From Gammaproteobacteria bacterium (GTDB lineage: Bacteria > Pseudomonadota > Gammaproteobacteria > Xanthomonadales > Wenzhouxiangellaceae), in NCBI GenBank assembly GCA_003567685.1, contig PWYW01000075.1:1-38252 (forward strand): DNA of 38,252 nucleotides, read 5' to 3'. The notes below the pieces were generated by a model that saw nothing but the letters and a program-made list of their open reading frames with translations, was not told where the DNA came from and searched no databases. Positions 26,313 to 34,184 of the stretch are shown in pieces; the stretch's first letter is position 1, and every line of letters starts with the position of its first letter. Position numbers and translations under genes: made by a program.

Positions 26313-27998
26313 TTACGGTGAAGGTTCGCCAGTTTCTGCGATGAAGCCCTGACGGCTACCGCGGTGCTGGAAGGTGCCACCATAGTTGGCACGAACACCG
26401 TCACCCAGATCGCCATTCGAGATGGTCGTCACACCGAAGCCGATGACCGGGAGGCCACGGACAGCGTTGTTCGAACCAATCACAGCGTCACCAGCCAGCG
26501 ACTCACGCGCTGAGAAGTCGAAGCGCAACCAGCCTGACTCAAACGCCGGGGGCAGGCTGAGGTTGGTGTAGCTCAGCAGCTCGAACGGCTCTTCGCGCAG
26601 CGGCTCGCCGAGGATTTCCGTTGCGTCAGGCACGGAACCATCGTTGGCCAGGCGAATGACGTTGGCTTCGCGGCACAGCTGGAAGGTCGGGACTTCCGGC
26701 GGAGCGGTCGGCGGCGGCGGCGGTGAAACATCAACACCACCCGGCTGGCCCGGCTCAACGGTCGGCTCTTGCTCTTCACGATCCCAGAAGCGGAAGGTGA
26801 GTTCGTCGCAAGAACGCGGCTCGTCAACGGTCCATACATTGCTGAACGGCGGAATGGCATCGTCGCCCGGTTCAACCAGCGAGTTACCGCCAGGTGCGGT
26901 ATCAACGTGGAAACCCTTGGTCGGGAAGGTCAGAACCCACTCGGTACGAGCGCCGAGACCTGCTTCCATGGTGTACTCATTCATGAGCTCAGCCAGGGTC
27001 AGCGTGGCGTTGACGGCCAGCGGGTGCGTCAGACCAAAAGCGCTCCAATCGATGACCTGGAGGTCGCCGTTGTCGAACACGATGCTCTCGTTGCCGTTAC
27101 CTGAAGCCAGGTTCGGGAACAGGTCGCCCGGATCGGTGTGGTCGGTCGTTCCGGCCATGTAGAAACCGTCCAACGCGGTCGCGTTGTAGGAGAACTTGGT
27201 GCCTTCAGCAACATTGATGATGCTGGCAGCGCCGAAGATTCCACCGCTTGCGCCGATGTCGGTGTCAAAGCCCCAGGTTGAATCGGAGTTGACTTCGTTT
27301 CCGTTGACGTCCAGACCCAGCCAGTAGCCGAGGTCACCCGGCTGCGGGTTGGAGCCCGGTGCAGCTTCGCGCCACAGGTCTACGACGGATTCGCAGTTCG
27401 CCGGCAGGCGATCAGAACCGTGCTTGACCCAGTCAGCAACGGTGCTGTCAAACTCGCCCGGGTTGTCTTCGTCAGACAGCGGGGCCAGGGTGCCCATCTC
27501 GATGACTTCGATGTAACCGGAAGCGGTACGCTCGATGCCGTCGGGACCACCGTCGATGGTGCCGGCAAAGTTGAGGGCTTCGACCGGGGCAGCGTTGTAC
27601 TGGAAGTCCCGGAATTCGATTTCGCCGTTGAAGTTGTCGTCGCCGAAGAACCACGGGACCGTACAGGTCGAGTCGTTCGTGAGCATCTTGCCGCCGCCTT
27701 CGTCGGTAGCGGTCACAGCCGCGGTCCAGACGTCGAACGGTGACAGGTAGATGTTGAAGTCAAGAACTTCGCGAGAGTTCAGGGCTTCGATGAAACGGAT
27801 CTTGACAGCCTTGCCACGGTCGGTGGTGTTGACAATCGAGATGTAGGTGTCATTTCCACCGCGCGCGGTGTAATAGGGGAACAGCAGGACCTGGCCGAGA
27901 CCGTCCGGGTTGACGTTGACAGCGTTTGAAACGCTGACCATTCCCGCCATGCCCGTCAGACCCGCCAGTACTGCGGTCGTCAAGGTATTTCTTTTCAT
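26313..27998 (-). CDS. Large exported protein of a conserved proteobacterial family, unknown function
   Basis: This 561-residue protein begins MKRNTLTTAVLAGLTGMAG with cleavage near SNAVN. The ATG at 27998 has TAGGAG upstream; the long frame before it is ignored. The mature N-terminus reads GLGQVLLFPYYTARGGNDT and later SREVLDFNIYLSPFDVWTAA. I recall this signature in many uncharacterised gammaproteobacterial surface or secreted proteins, but I cannot name a characterised member. A Pro-rich linker (SPPPPPTAPPEVP) near residues 440-455 separates a C-terminal ~110-residue part. Few cysteines and strong acidic bias suggest an extracellular protein. It has its own promoter (28088-28117) and terminator (26261-26289). 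It lies two genes downstream of gspD, so it may be secreted by that system. Confidence 0.75.
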   Translation of the reverse strand: MKRNTLTTAVLAGLTGMAGMVSVSNAVNVNPDGLGQVLLFPYYTARGGNDTYISIVNTTDRGKAVKIRFIEALNSREVLDFNIYLSPFDVWTAAVTATDEGGGKMLTNDSTCTVPWFFGDDNFNGEIEFRDFQYNAAPVEALNFAGTIDGGPDGIERTASGYIEVIEMGTLAPLSDEDNPGEFDSTVADWVKHGSDRLPANCESVVDLWREAAPGSNPQPGDLGYWLGLDVNGNEVNSDSTWGFDTDIGASGGIFGAASIINVAEGTKFSYNATALDGFYMAGTTDHTDPGDLFPNLASGNGNESIVFDNGDLQVIDWSAFGLTHPLAVNATLTLAELMNEYTMEAGLGARTEWVLTFPTKGFHVDTAPGGNSLVEPGDDAIPPFSNVWTVDEPRSCDELTFRFWDREEQEPTVEPGQPGGVDVSPPPPPTAPPEVPTFQLCREANVIRLANDGSVPDATEILGEPLREEPFELLSYTNLSLPPAFESGWLRFDFSARESLAGDAVIGSNNAVRGLPVIGFGVTTISNGDLGDGVRANYGGTFQHRGSRQGFIAETGEPSP

Positions 27999-28020
27999 TA
28001 CAACACTCCTAAGTTGTTGG

Positions 28021-28036
28021 ACACAGGGCTCTGTGT
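28021..28036 (-). promoter_or_regulatory. Leader hairpin before the large exported-protein gene
   Basis: ACACAG pairs with CTGTGT around a four-base loop, 22 bases before the ATG at 27998 and just upstream of the Shine-Dalgarno. A GC-rich stem (GAGGA with TCCTC) lies slightly further up the leader. Together they could affect translation or mRNA stability, but no known riboswitch is recognised. Confidence 0.35.
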
Positions 28037-28087
28037 AAACATCAGCAGGAGGACCCGACTCCTCGCGGGCCCTTCCAAGCGTCTGCA

Positions 28088-28117
28088 ATTCTATGCTATT
28101 CCAGCACTCAATGTAAA
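28088..28117 (-). promoter_or_regulatory. Sigma70-type promoter for the large exported-protein gene
   Basis: Read on the minus strand, TTTACA (28117-28112) and TAGAAT (28093-28088) are 18 bases apart, each matching five of six consensus bases. It starts immediately after the lipoprotein stop at 28122 and gives a leader of about 85 bases. Confidence 0.6.
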
Positions 28118-28121
28118 GCAA

Positions 28122-28535
28122 TCAATTTTGTACAAACCACCACTGGCCATCGACACGAATCCAGGTTTCGTCAACCGGGCGGGTCATGCGCAGGCGCCCC
28201 TGCCCCGCCGGGGCACCAATCGGCTGGTAGGTGACATCGACCACGACGCGGCAGCGGTCGCCGTCGCAGTCGGAATCTGGCCGAACCACGGCACCCAGCC
28301 AGCGAACGGGCCGGTTACTCAAGGCGCCGGCAAAAGCGCGGGGGTCAGTCTGGCTGCGGAAACCGGGCGTGTACAGCGCCCAGGCCTCCTCGAAATCCCG
28401 AGCCAGAAGGTGATCCCAGCGCTCCTGGGCCCGCTCCTCCACGGTCTGCTCGACCGGGCCGCCGCCAGTTCCGGCGCAGGCGGCCAGGAAGCAGACAGCC
28501 AGCGCGAGCACGAAGCCATTCTTGAATGTGTTCAT
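28122..28535 (-). CDS. Small predicted lipoprotein downstream of gspD
   Basis: This 137-residue protein starts MNTFKNGFVLALAVCFLAAC with lipobox FLAAC and lipidated Cys20. AAGGAG lies before the ATG. The mature domain begins with a helix (QTVEERAQERWDHLLARDFEEAWALY) and then beta strands with a CDGDRC pair and a WIRVDGQWWFVQN end. This layout resembles nuclear transport factor 2/SnoaL-like lipoproteins, but I cannot name a family. It follows the secretin gene by 39 bases on the same strand and may be part of the type II secretion operon, perhaps as an accessory such as a pilotin; that is inference. Confidence 0.65.
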   Translation of the reverse strand: MNTFKNGFVLALAVCFLAACAGTGGGPVEQTVEERAQERWDHLLARDFEEAWALYTPGFRSQTDPRAFAGALSNRPVRWLGAVVRPDSDCDGDRCRVVVDVTYQPIGAPAGQGRLRMTRPVDETWIRVDGQWWFVQN

Positions 28536-28574
28536 CTTGTAACGATCTCCTTGTCAAAAAAGGCAGGCAAGGCC

Positions 28575-30761
28575 TTACTGGCGGGGCCCGCTGGCCGACA
28601 GCGGCTGCAAACCCTGGAAACGAGAGCGCATCTCGTCAGAGACTTCCCTAAGCCGGTCGGAAGAATCAATCACCGTGGGCGTTATCAGCACCAGCGTTTC
28701 GGTACGGCGCGAGACATTGCTGGTTGAGCGAAAGGCCGCGCCAACTACCGGAATGCGCTGGAGACCCGGCACACCACTCCGGTTGATGGTCTGATCATCC
28801 TCGATCAAACCACCCAACATGATTGTCTGGCCGGATTGAATGGCAACCTCGGTGCTGATTGTCCGGGTATTGATGGTTGGATTGTTTCCAACGCCCGGAT
28901 CACCCGGAGAGGACACCTCCTGACGGATGTCCAGGTAAACCAGGCCACCCGGATTGACCCGGGGTGTCACTTCCAGAATGACGCCGGTATTCAAATACTG
29001 AACATTGCCAATTGTTCCGGTATCACCGACCGAGCCGCCCACGAAACGCGTAGACTGCACTGGCAACTGCGAGCCGACATTGATTGTCGCGCTGGAATTG
29101 TTGCGCACGGTGAGCGACGGTGAGGATAGTGTTCGAAGGTTGGTGATCGACTCAAGTGCCTCGATGACCGCTCCAACCGCCGAACGGCCGGTCTGCCGGC
29201 GAGTCAGGGTGCCGTCGAAGCCAACCCCAGCGCCGAATACCACCGCGTTATCTCGACGGGTTGGCGCAAAACCGTCAGGGAAATCTGGACCACCCGCCTC
29301 TGGCCCGCGATTGGCCAGATACCAGTTCACGCCGTAGCTGAGCTGGTCGTTCAGTTCAACGATCAACACCTGCGCCTCCACCAGCACCTGCAGCGGCTCT
29401 TCATCCAGGCGCTTGATGGCCGACAAGATGGCATCGTATTCGCTGGGCGAGGCCTGGATCAGCAGGGAGTTGGTTTCGGCCACGGCGGTAATGCGCACAT
29501 CACCATCGCCCAGCTGCAGGGAGCCTTGCGACTGGCGTTGGTCGGTGCGCTGCTGGCCACTGGCCCGGTCCTGCTGCGAACGCTGGAAGTCGCCCACGCT
29601 GGATACGCTGGCAGGTTCCATGCCAGGAGCGAGACCACCGCGGGTCTGGCGGGTGGGCTGGCGGGTGCCGCCAGTGCCGAACAGGTCACCCAGGTAGCCG
29701 GCCAGAACGGCCGCTTCGAGGTTCTTGACCCGGTAGACGTAAAGCCTTGAACCCGCGCCCGCGCCGGAACGATCCAGGCGCCGAATCCAGCGCTCGGCCT
29801 CTTCCAGGTAGTGCTCGCTGGGCGTGATGACCATGATCGAATTCAGGCGCTCCAGTGGCACAAAGCGGAACATGCCAGCGAGAGGCGTTTCTCCGTCTTC
29901 GCCAAAAACCGCCTCAAGCTCGGTCATCAAGTCACCAACCTCGATACGCTCAATAGCGAACATTCCCACCGACATGCCGGCCAGCCAGTCCACGTCGAAG
30001 GTTTCGATGATTTGCAGATAATTGCGAAGCTCGAAACGCGTGCCGGCCAGGAACAGCAAACCGCGCGCATTGTCGGCACTGAAGACGCCGTCTTCGCGAG
30101 CGTAGGGTTCGAGGATTTCGGCCATTTTGGCCGGCGAGATGTATTCCAGGGGAACGACCAGCACCTCGTAACCAATGCCGCTCGATTCGGAATCGAAGCG
30201 CGGGACCAGGTTGCCGCGCACGGCCTCGGCGATCGGGATGATGTGATACTGCCCTTCACGCCAGATCAGGGTCGCGCCATTGCGCCGCAACAGCATCTCC
30301 AGCACCGGCATGATCTGATCGCGAGTGATGGGGCGAGCCGTGGCGAACGTCACTTCGCCGCTGACGCCCGGCGCGATGACGTAATTTTCCTGGAACAGTG
30401 TGCCCAGAATGGCATGAACCACTTCCTGGATGCCCTGCCCTTCGAAGTTCAGCGTGATTTCACCATCGTCGCCCGGCGGCTCGGCCCGGTCGCGAATAGC
30501 CGACTGGTCGATGAACACGCCGGTGCCGGGATAGATTTCGGTCTCGTCGAACAGGTCTTCGTCCTCTTCGTCGTCACCACCGAACTGAATCTCACCATCA
30601 GTCTGGGCGCTACGCAGCGCAGGATCCAGTTGACTACCCATGGCTTGCTCACGCTGCGGGCCTGGTGTGGATGCGCAGGCGGCAACGATGAGAATCAGCG
30701 TCAACATTGAGACCGTGCGAGTCAGCCGTGTCGCGACGGCGCTAGTGGAGCATGCAATCAT
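28575..30761 (-). CDS. gspD: Type II secretion outer-membrane secretin, XpsD-type lipoprotein
   Basis: This 728-residue secretin forms the outer-membrane channel of the type II secretion system. A lipoprotein signal MLTLILIVAAC is visible, with Cys at about residue 29; lipidation of the secretin is the XpsD style of Xanthomonas. An acidic stretch (GGDDEEDEDLFDETE) precedes the N0 domain (ITLNFEGQGIQEVVHAILG, about residue 100). N1-N3 repeats follow (VPLEYISPAKMAEILEPY; FRFVPLERLNSIMVI; VYRVKNLEAAVLAGYLGDLF). The C-terminal secretin domain ends in SGQTIMLGGLIEDD and VPGLQRIPVVGAAF. The ATG overlaps the xpsN-like stop (ATGA). The gene is last of the gsp run. Confidence 0.95.
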   Translation of the reverse strand: MIACSTSAVATRLTRTVSMLTLILIVAACASTPGPQREQAMGSQLDPALRSAQTDGEIQFGGDDEEDEDLFDETEIYPGTGVFIDQSAIRDRAEPPGDDGEITLNFEGQGIQEVVHAILGTLFQENYVIAPGVSGEVTFATARPITRDQIMPVLEMLLRRNGATLIWREGQYHIIPIAEAVRGNLVPRFDSESSGIGYEVLVVPLEYISPAKMAEILEPYAREDGVFSADNARGLLFLAGTRFELRNYLQIIETFDVDWLAGMSVGMFAIERIEVGDLMTELEAVFGEDGETPLAGMFRFVPLERLNSIMVITPSEHYLEEAERWIRRLDRSGAGAGSRLYVYRVKNLEAAVLAGYLGDLFGTGGTRQPTRQTRGGLAPGMEPASVSSVGDFQRSQQDRASGQQRTDQRQSQGSLQLGDGDVRITAVAETNSLLIQASPSEYDAILSAIKRLDEEPLQVLVEAQVLIVELNDQLSYGVNWYLANRGPEAGGPDFPDGFAPTRRDNAVVFGAGVGFDGTLTRRQTGRSAVGAVIEALESITNLRTLSSPSLTVRNNSSATINVGSQLPVQSTRFVGGSVGDTGTIGNVQYLNTGVILEVTPRVNPGGLVYLDIRQEVSSPGDPGVGNNPTINTRTISTEVAIQSGQTIMLGGLIEDDQTINRSGVPGLQRIPVVGAAFRSTSNVSRRTETLVLITPTVIDSSDRLREVSDEMRSRFQGLQPLSASGPRQ

Positions 30762-31546
30762 TGATTGTCCTGTCGTTGTCGTTGCATTTGGGCGCGGCGC
30801 TCGGCCTCGGCCCGAAGTTCGGCGCGGCGTTCAGCCACGCGACGGCGCACCTCTTCAGCGCGCGCCCGAGCATCGTTGTCTCCCGTTTCCGTGGCTTCAC
30901 GACGCTGCTCAGCCGATTCTTCGCTGGCAGGCGCTTCAGCCTCCTGCGCGCGCTGGCTGGCTGGCGTGGTGATCTGGCCGGGCGAACCTGCGGTCAGACC
31001 GGCGGTATTGACCTTGAGTTCCAAGGCCGACTCGCGCCCGTCCACAGACACGAAACTGACCGAGCGAGAGGCAATCTGATCCAAGCGCCAGGCAGCCTGC
31101 TCGCCCTCCAGGCTCATACCCTCGCGCAGCACCATCGTCTTGTTGGCGGCATCGTCACGAATCATGGCCATTCGAAGCTCTGGCGTGATGATGATGCCTG
31201 CGACGGCGGCGCGTAAGTCCTCCACCGGATCAGGATCGTCAAAGCCGGGATCGGGGTCTGGCATGTCCTCAGGCACTTCCACCACTTCCACCACCGGCAA
31301 GCGACGATCGGAAAAGAAAACCGGGCGGTCGGTGATTGCCGTATAGCTGGCGAAATCGGCCAGGCCGGTTTCCGGGGCATCAACCTCGCCGGAAACCATA
31401 TCGGACTGTCCGCTGGCCGGAATCCGGTCCAGGTTGACCCGCCCCATCAAGAGCGTCTGGCCAACCGCGATGACACCGAGACCACCAAGGGCGATGACCA
31501 GGATGGCGGTAAGCAGGTTGTTGCGGGTATCCAGCAGGCCACTCAT
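30758..31546 (-). CDS. Type II secretion inner-membrane protein, XpsN/GspC-like
   Basis: This 262-residue bitopic protein has a single N-terminal helix (LLTAILVIALGGLGVIAVG, about residues 11-29). A HR-like homology region follows: YTAITDRPVFFSDRRLPV is the 'homology region' seen in GspC and XpsN, next to an acidic Pro-rich linker (EVPEDMPDPDPGFDDPDP) and the small beta domain with RMAMIRDDAANKTMVLREGM. There is no PDZ domain. The last ~60 residues are extremely Arg/Glu/Ala-rich and predicted as a charged helix or coiled coil. Its place between gspM and gspD is the xpsN position. It probably links the inner platform to the secretin. Confidence 0.8.
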   Translation of the reverse strand: MSGLLDTRNNLLTAILVIALGGLGVIAVGQTLLMGRVNLDRIPASGQSDMVSGEVDAPETGLADFASYTAITDRPVFFSDRRLPVVEVVEVPEDMPDPDPGFDDPDPVEDLRAAVAGIIITPELRMAMIRDDAANKTMVLREGMSLEGEQAAWRLDQIASRSVSFVSVDGRESALELKVNTAGLTAGSPGQITTPASQRAQEAEAPASEESAEQRREATETGDNDARARAEEVRRRVAERRAELRAEAERRAQMQRQRQDNQ

Positions 31547-32157
31547 CGCCCGGCTCCCAGTGGTTCGCTCAGGAAACCATACATTTCAAAACGCACGTCC
31601 AACTGCCCGTAAGCCTCCACGTTGCCGCGGGCCCGACGACGATCCGCGGTCATTCGCTGGTTGATCAGCACGTTGTCGACGAACACCAGCGGCACGTTGT
31701 TCTCCAGCGCGTAGAGAATACCGACCAAATCCGGCAGCGGACAGTTCATGCGTACCTGAACCGTGACCTGCTCGAAGCGATCCGGTTCCGCATCCGGTCG
31801 GTTCTGGGTCGAAACGATGCGGCACAGTTCATCGCTGTCGGCCTCGGCGACGATGACGTCGCGCAAGGTCCGAACCAGACCGGCGGCGGCCGTGTTGAAG
31901 TTGCCCTGGGGCAGGAACAAAGCGCTATCCAGCCGGTCGGCACGCAATTCGTCCAGACGCTGCTCCAGCATCGGACGGCGAGCCGAGGCCGCCTTGAAGC
32001 GGGCGACCTGGTTTTCCAGATCGGCCCGGCGGTCGCTGATTTCCCCGTGGCGAACCACGAACCAGTGAAAGCCCAGCAGGTAAACCAACAGGACGACGAT
32101 CAGCACCAGGCCGATGGCCAGCGGCTTGTTATTCTCCCGATCCGGAAGCAACTGCAT
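31543..32157 (-). CDS. gspM: Type II secretion inner-membrane platform protein GspM
   Basis: This 204-residue protein has one helix (LAIGLVLIVVLLVYLLGFHWFVV, about residues 13-35), then a coiled coil (ISDRRADLENQVARF), then a ferredoxin-like periplasmic domain (VTVQVRMNCPLPDLVGILYAL). This is the GspM/PilO architecture; it pairs with GspL. The ATG at 32157 has GGGGGG shortly upstream and overlaps the end of gspL by 29 bases, so translation is coupled. It ends overlapping the next gene (ATGA). Confidence 0.85.
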   Translation of the reverse strand: MQLLPDRENNKPLAIGLVLIVVLLVYLLGFHWFVVRHGEISDRRADLENQVARFKAASARRPMLEQRLDELRADRLDSALFLPQGNFNTAAAGLVRTLRDVIVAEADSDELCRIVSTQNRPDAEPDRFEQVTVQVRMNCPLPDLVGILYALENNVPLVFVDNVLINQRMTADRRRARGNVEAYGQLDVRFEMYGFLSEPLGAGR

Positions 32158-33286
32158 GCTGCACCCCCCTTGGAATGATGGTGGCAGTGGCGTTGAAGCG
32201 CTCCTGACCAGTGGCCGGATCAACATTGATGGACCCGCGGAAGGCGGCATCGTCAAGCAACGGCGAATCATTGAGGATTTCGATCAGTCGCTGCGAACCA
32301 TCGGCCAGCCCCATGATTTGCAACTCCGTCTCGCGAATCTGAACCTGCTGCAACCACATGTCATTGGGCAGCACACGGGACACCTCGTCCAGCACCTGGA
32401 TCACGACCGGCTGACTGCGCCGGCGATCGGCAAGGAAATTGGCTGCCAGCAGGGAATCTTCCAGTTCTCGCTGCAGGGCCATGACGGTTTCAGCCTCACT
32501 CCTCAGGGCGGTCACCTCACGCTCAAGCCGATCAACTCCGCGCTCGCGCAGTACGATCGACTGGGCCATGACAACGGCCAGTACCAGCACAGCTGCACCC
32601 GCCAGCATCCAGTTCAAACGGGTCCGCTTGAACACGTAGGGCGGGCGCTCGGCTTCCGGCATGAGGTTGAAACCCTCGCAGCGCGGGGTTTCCTGCCCGT
32701 CAGCCAGCGTATCGATGGCATGCGGACGAATACCCAGCGAGGCCAGCCGGTCTCGCATCACTTCCAACTGATGACGCAGCACCAGGCGCAAATCCAGGCG
32801 CAGACGCCCGTGCTCGCTGTCGCGCTCGACCAGGCGGAAGTCGTAATACACCTGGTTGGCGGTAAAGGGAGTGAGTTGGTCAAGCTGATAGCCAACGGCG
32901 GGGGCGAGATTACCTTCAACCGCCAGTGGCAGGTCAACCGGCTTCTCAAGCACCCGCTCACCGGGCAAACAGAGGCGAATTTCCGGGCTGCCGTCCTCGA
33001 AGCTGGCCAGAACTTCCCGCCAGCGGTCACGCAGCAGGTTAATGTCTTCCTCGCCGCCCAGCTCATCGACCTGCTCGGGCGTTTCACTGGCCTTCCAGAC
33101 CTGAAAGCTGGTGTCGTCACCTGCTGGAACCAGCCAGATGGCTGGTCGAGGCGCGATCATGCGGCCGCGCAGGCTGGCCGGCACGACTCCCGACAGCTCC
33201 TTGCCCCACCACTCGAAAAAGGCGGGCAGCGGGCTGCCGCGGTAACGGGCGCCCAGGCTGTTGATGGTTTCGTTGATGGCGTTCAG
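32129..33286 (-). CDS. gspL: Type II secretion platform protein GspL, PilN-fused XpsL type, apparent CTG start
   Basis: About 385 residues. A cytoplasmic actin-like domain (PRPAIWLVPAGDDTSFQVW, FRLVERDSEHGRLRLDL) precedes one transmembrane helix (MLAGAAVLVLAVVMAQSIVL, near residue 225) and a periplasmic PilN-like domain ending INVDPATGQERFNATATIIP. It recruits the GspE ATPase to the membrane. Start: no in-frame ATG, GTG or TTG occurs between the gspK stop and residue SGVVP, and using that GTG would remove the conserved FFEWWGKEL. A CTG at 33286, one base after the gspK TAA and eight bases after GAGGA, gives a well-placed start LNAINETINSLGARYRG. This choice is inferred. Confidence 0.8.
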   Translation of the reverse strand: MNAINETINSLGARYRGSPLPAFFEWWGKELSGVVPASLRGRMIAPRPAIWLVPAGDDTSFQVWKASETPEQVDELGGEEDINLLRDRWREVLASFEDGSPEIRLCLPGERVLEKPVDLPLAVEGNLAPAVGYQLDQLTPFTANQVYYDFRLVERDSEHGRLRLDLRLVLRHQLEVMRDRLASLGIRPHAIDTLADGQETPRCEGFNLMPEAERPPYVFKRTRLNWMLAGAAVLVLAVVMAQSIVLRERGVDRLEREVTALRSEAETVMALQRELEDSLLAANFLADRRRSQPVVIQVLDEVSRVLPNDMWLQQVQIRETELQIMGLADGSQRLIEILNDSPLLDDAAFRGSINVDPATGQERFNATATIIPRGVQHAVASGSGE

Positions 33287-33299
33287 TTTATCGATCCTC
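33286..33299 (-). promoter_or_regulatory. Ribosome binding site deciding the gspL start
   Basis: GAGGA at 33299-33295 lies eight bases before CTG at 33286. It sits inside the last codons of gspK, so termination on gspK would place ribosomes directly at the CTG. Confidence 0.5.
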
Positions 33300-34184
33300 G
33301 ACGTTTTCGCGCCAGCGCAGCACTCGGAAGGGCCGCCCTCGCGTATTGGTTCCCACGCTGACCGTGGCCTCGAGCTGGCTCCAGGTGCCGTTATCCAGCG
33401 TAGCGCGGGAGCGAATGCTAAAGGTGCCGCCGCCGCCTTGCAAGCCAACCATTTGCCCGTTGGGCATGATCAACGCGGCCTGATCGGCCAACTCATACAT
33501 TTCCCGTTCCTCGACAAAGGCTCGGGCGCTTTCAATGTCCATGTCCGGCAACGCTGCCAAAACCTCGGCAGAAGCAAATGCCGGATTAGGTTGACCTCCG
33601 CGTCCGTGCACCGTCAGCAGGGGCTCCACACGGCGAAACAGCTCCCAGCTCACGCCCATGACTTGTTGCAGTTCATCAACCGACTGAAAAGGCTGGTTGG
33701 CTGGTCCGTAGGGATAGCCGGCCGCAAGATACTCTTCAATTTCGGCCCCGTACAGGCGCGGGAGGTCATCTTCATCGCGCCAATCGAGAATGGCGTCCGC
33801 CAATTGCGTGGCGCCCAGCTCATCGACACCCAGGGAGAGAAACAATTCAATCAGAAGCAGGTCATCGGCAGAATTCAGGTCGATCTTGCCGGATTCGTCG
33901 GTGACCCTCATCTCCACGACGGCATCCCCGAAGTCCATGAAATAGGCCCGGCCATCGGGCACCCAGCGGGTTTCCAGGTCAGGATTGCGCATCTCGAAGA
34001 CGGCTCGATGCAAGCCGGCTTCGGCCGCGTAGCGGGCCTCGGTAGTGTCGAAGACGAAACGGGCCTGCATGGCCTCTGTACGCGCCAGCACCGAGTAAAC
34101 CCCGACGACGATGGTCAGAAGGACCAGCATCCACAGCACGATGATGAGGGCCACACCGCGTTGACTGGCCGCCCGCCCGATCAA
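33288..34184 (-). CDS. gspK: Type II secretion minor pseudopilin GspK
   Basis: This 298-residue large minor pseudopilin has a leader and hydrophobic helix, QRGVALIIVLWMLVLLTIVVGVYS, that lacks the Glu5 of other pseudopilins, which is the hallmark of GspK. The helical insertion domain contains KIDLNSADDLLLIELFLSLG and AILDWRDEDDLPRLYGAE, typical GspK motifs. GspK caps the tip of the pseudopilus with GspI and GspJ. Start ATG overlaps the gspJ stop (ATGA). Confidence 0.93.
   Translation of the reverse strand: MIGRAASQRGVALIIVLWMLVLLTIVVGVYSVLARTEAMQARFVFDTTEARYAAEAGLHRAVFEMRNPDLETRWVPDGRAYFMDFGDAVVEMRVTDESGKIDLNSADDLLLIELFLSLGVDELGATQLADAILDWRDEDDLPRLYGAEIEEYLAAGYPYGPANQPFQSVDELQQVMGVSWELFRRVEPLLTVHGRGGQPNPAFASAEVLAALPDMDIESARAFVEEREMYELADQAALIMPNGQMVGLQGGGGTFSIRSRATLDNGTWSQLEATVSVGTNTRGRPFRVLRWRENVEDR

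Noticed and set aside
28001-28121. N-terminal extension of the 561-residue exported protein to 28121
   Set aside because: The extra residues have no signal peptide, while the ATG at 27998 has TAGGAG and begins a clear signal sequence; the promoter also lies inside the extension.
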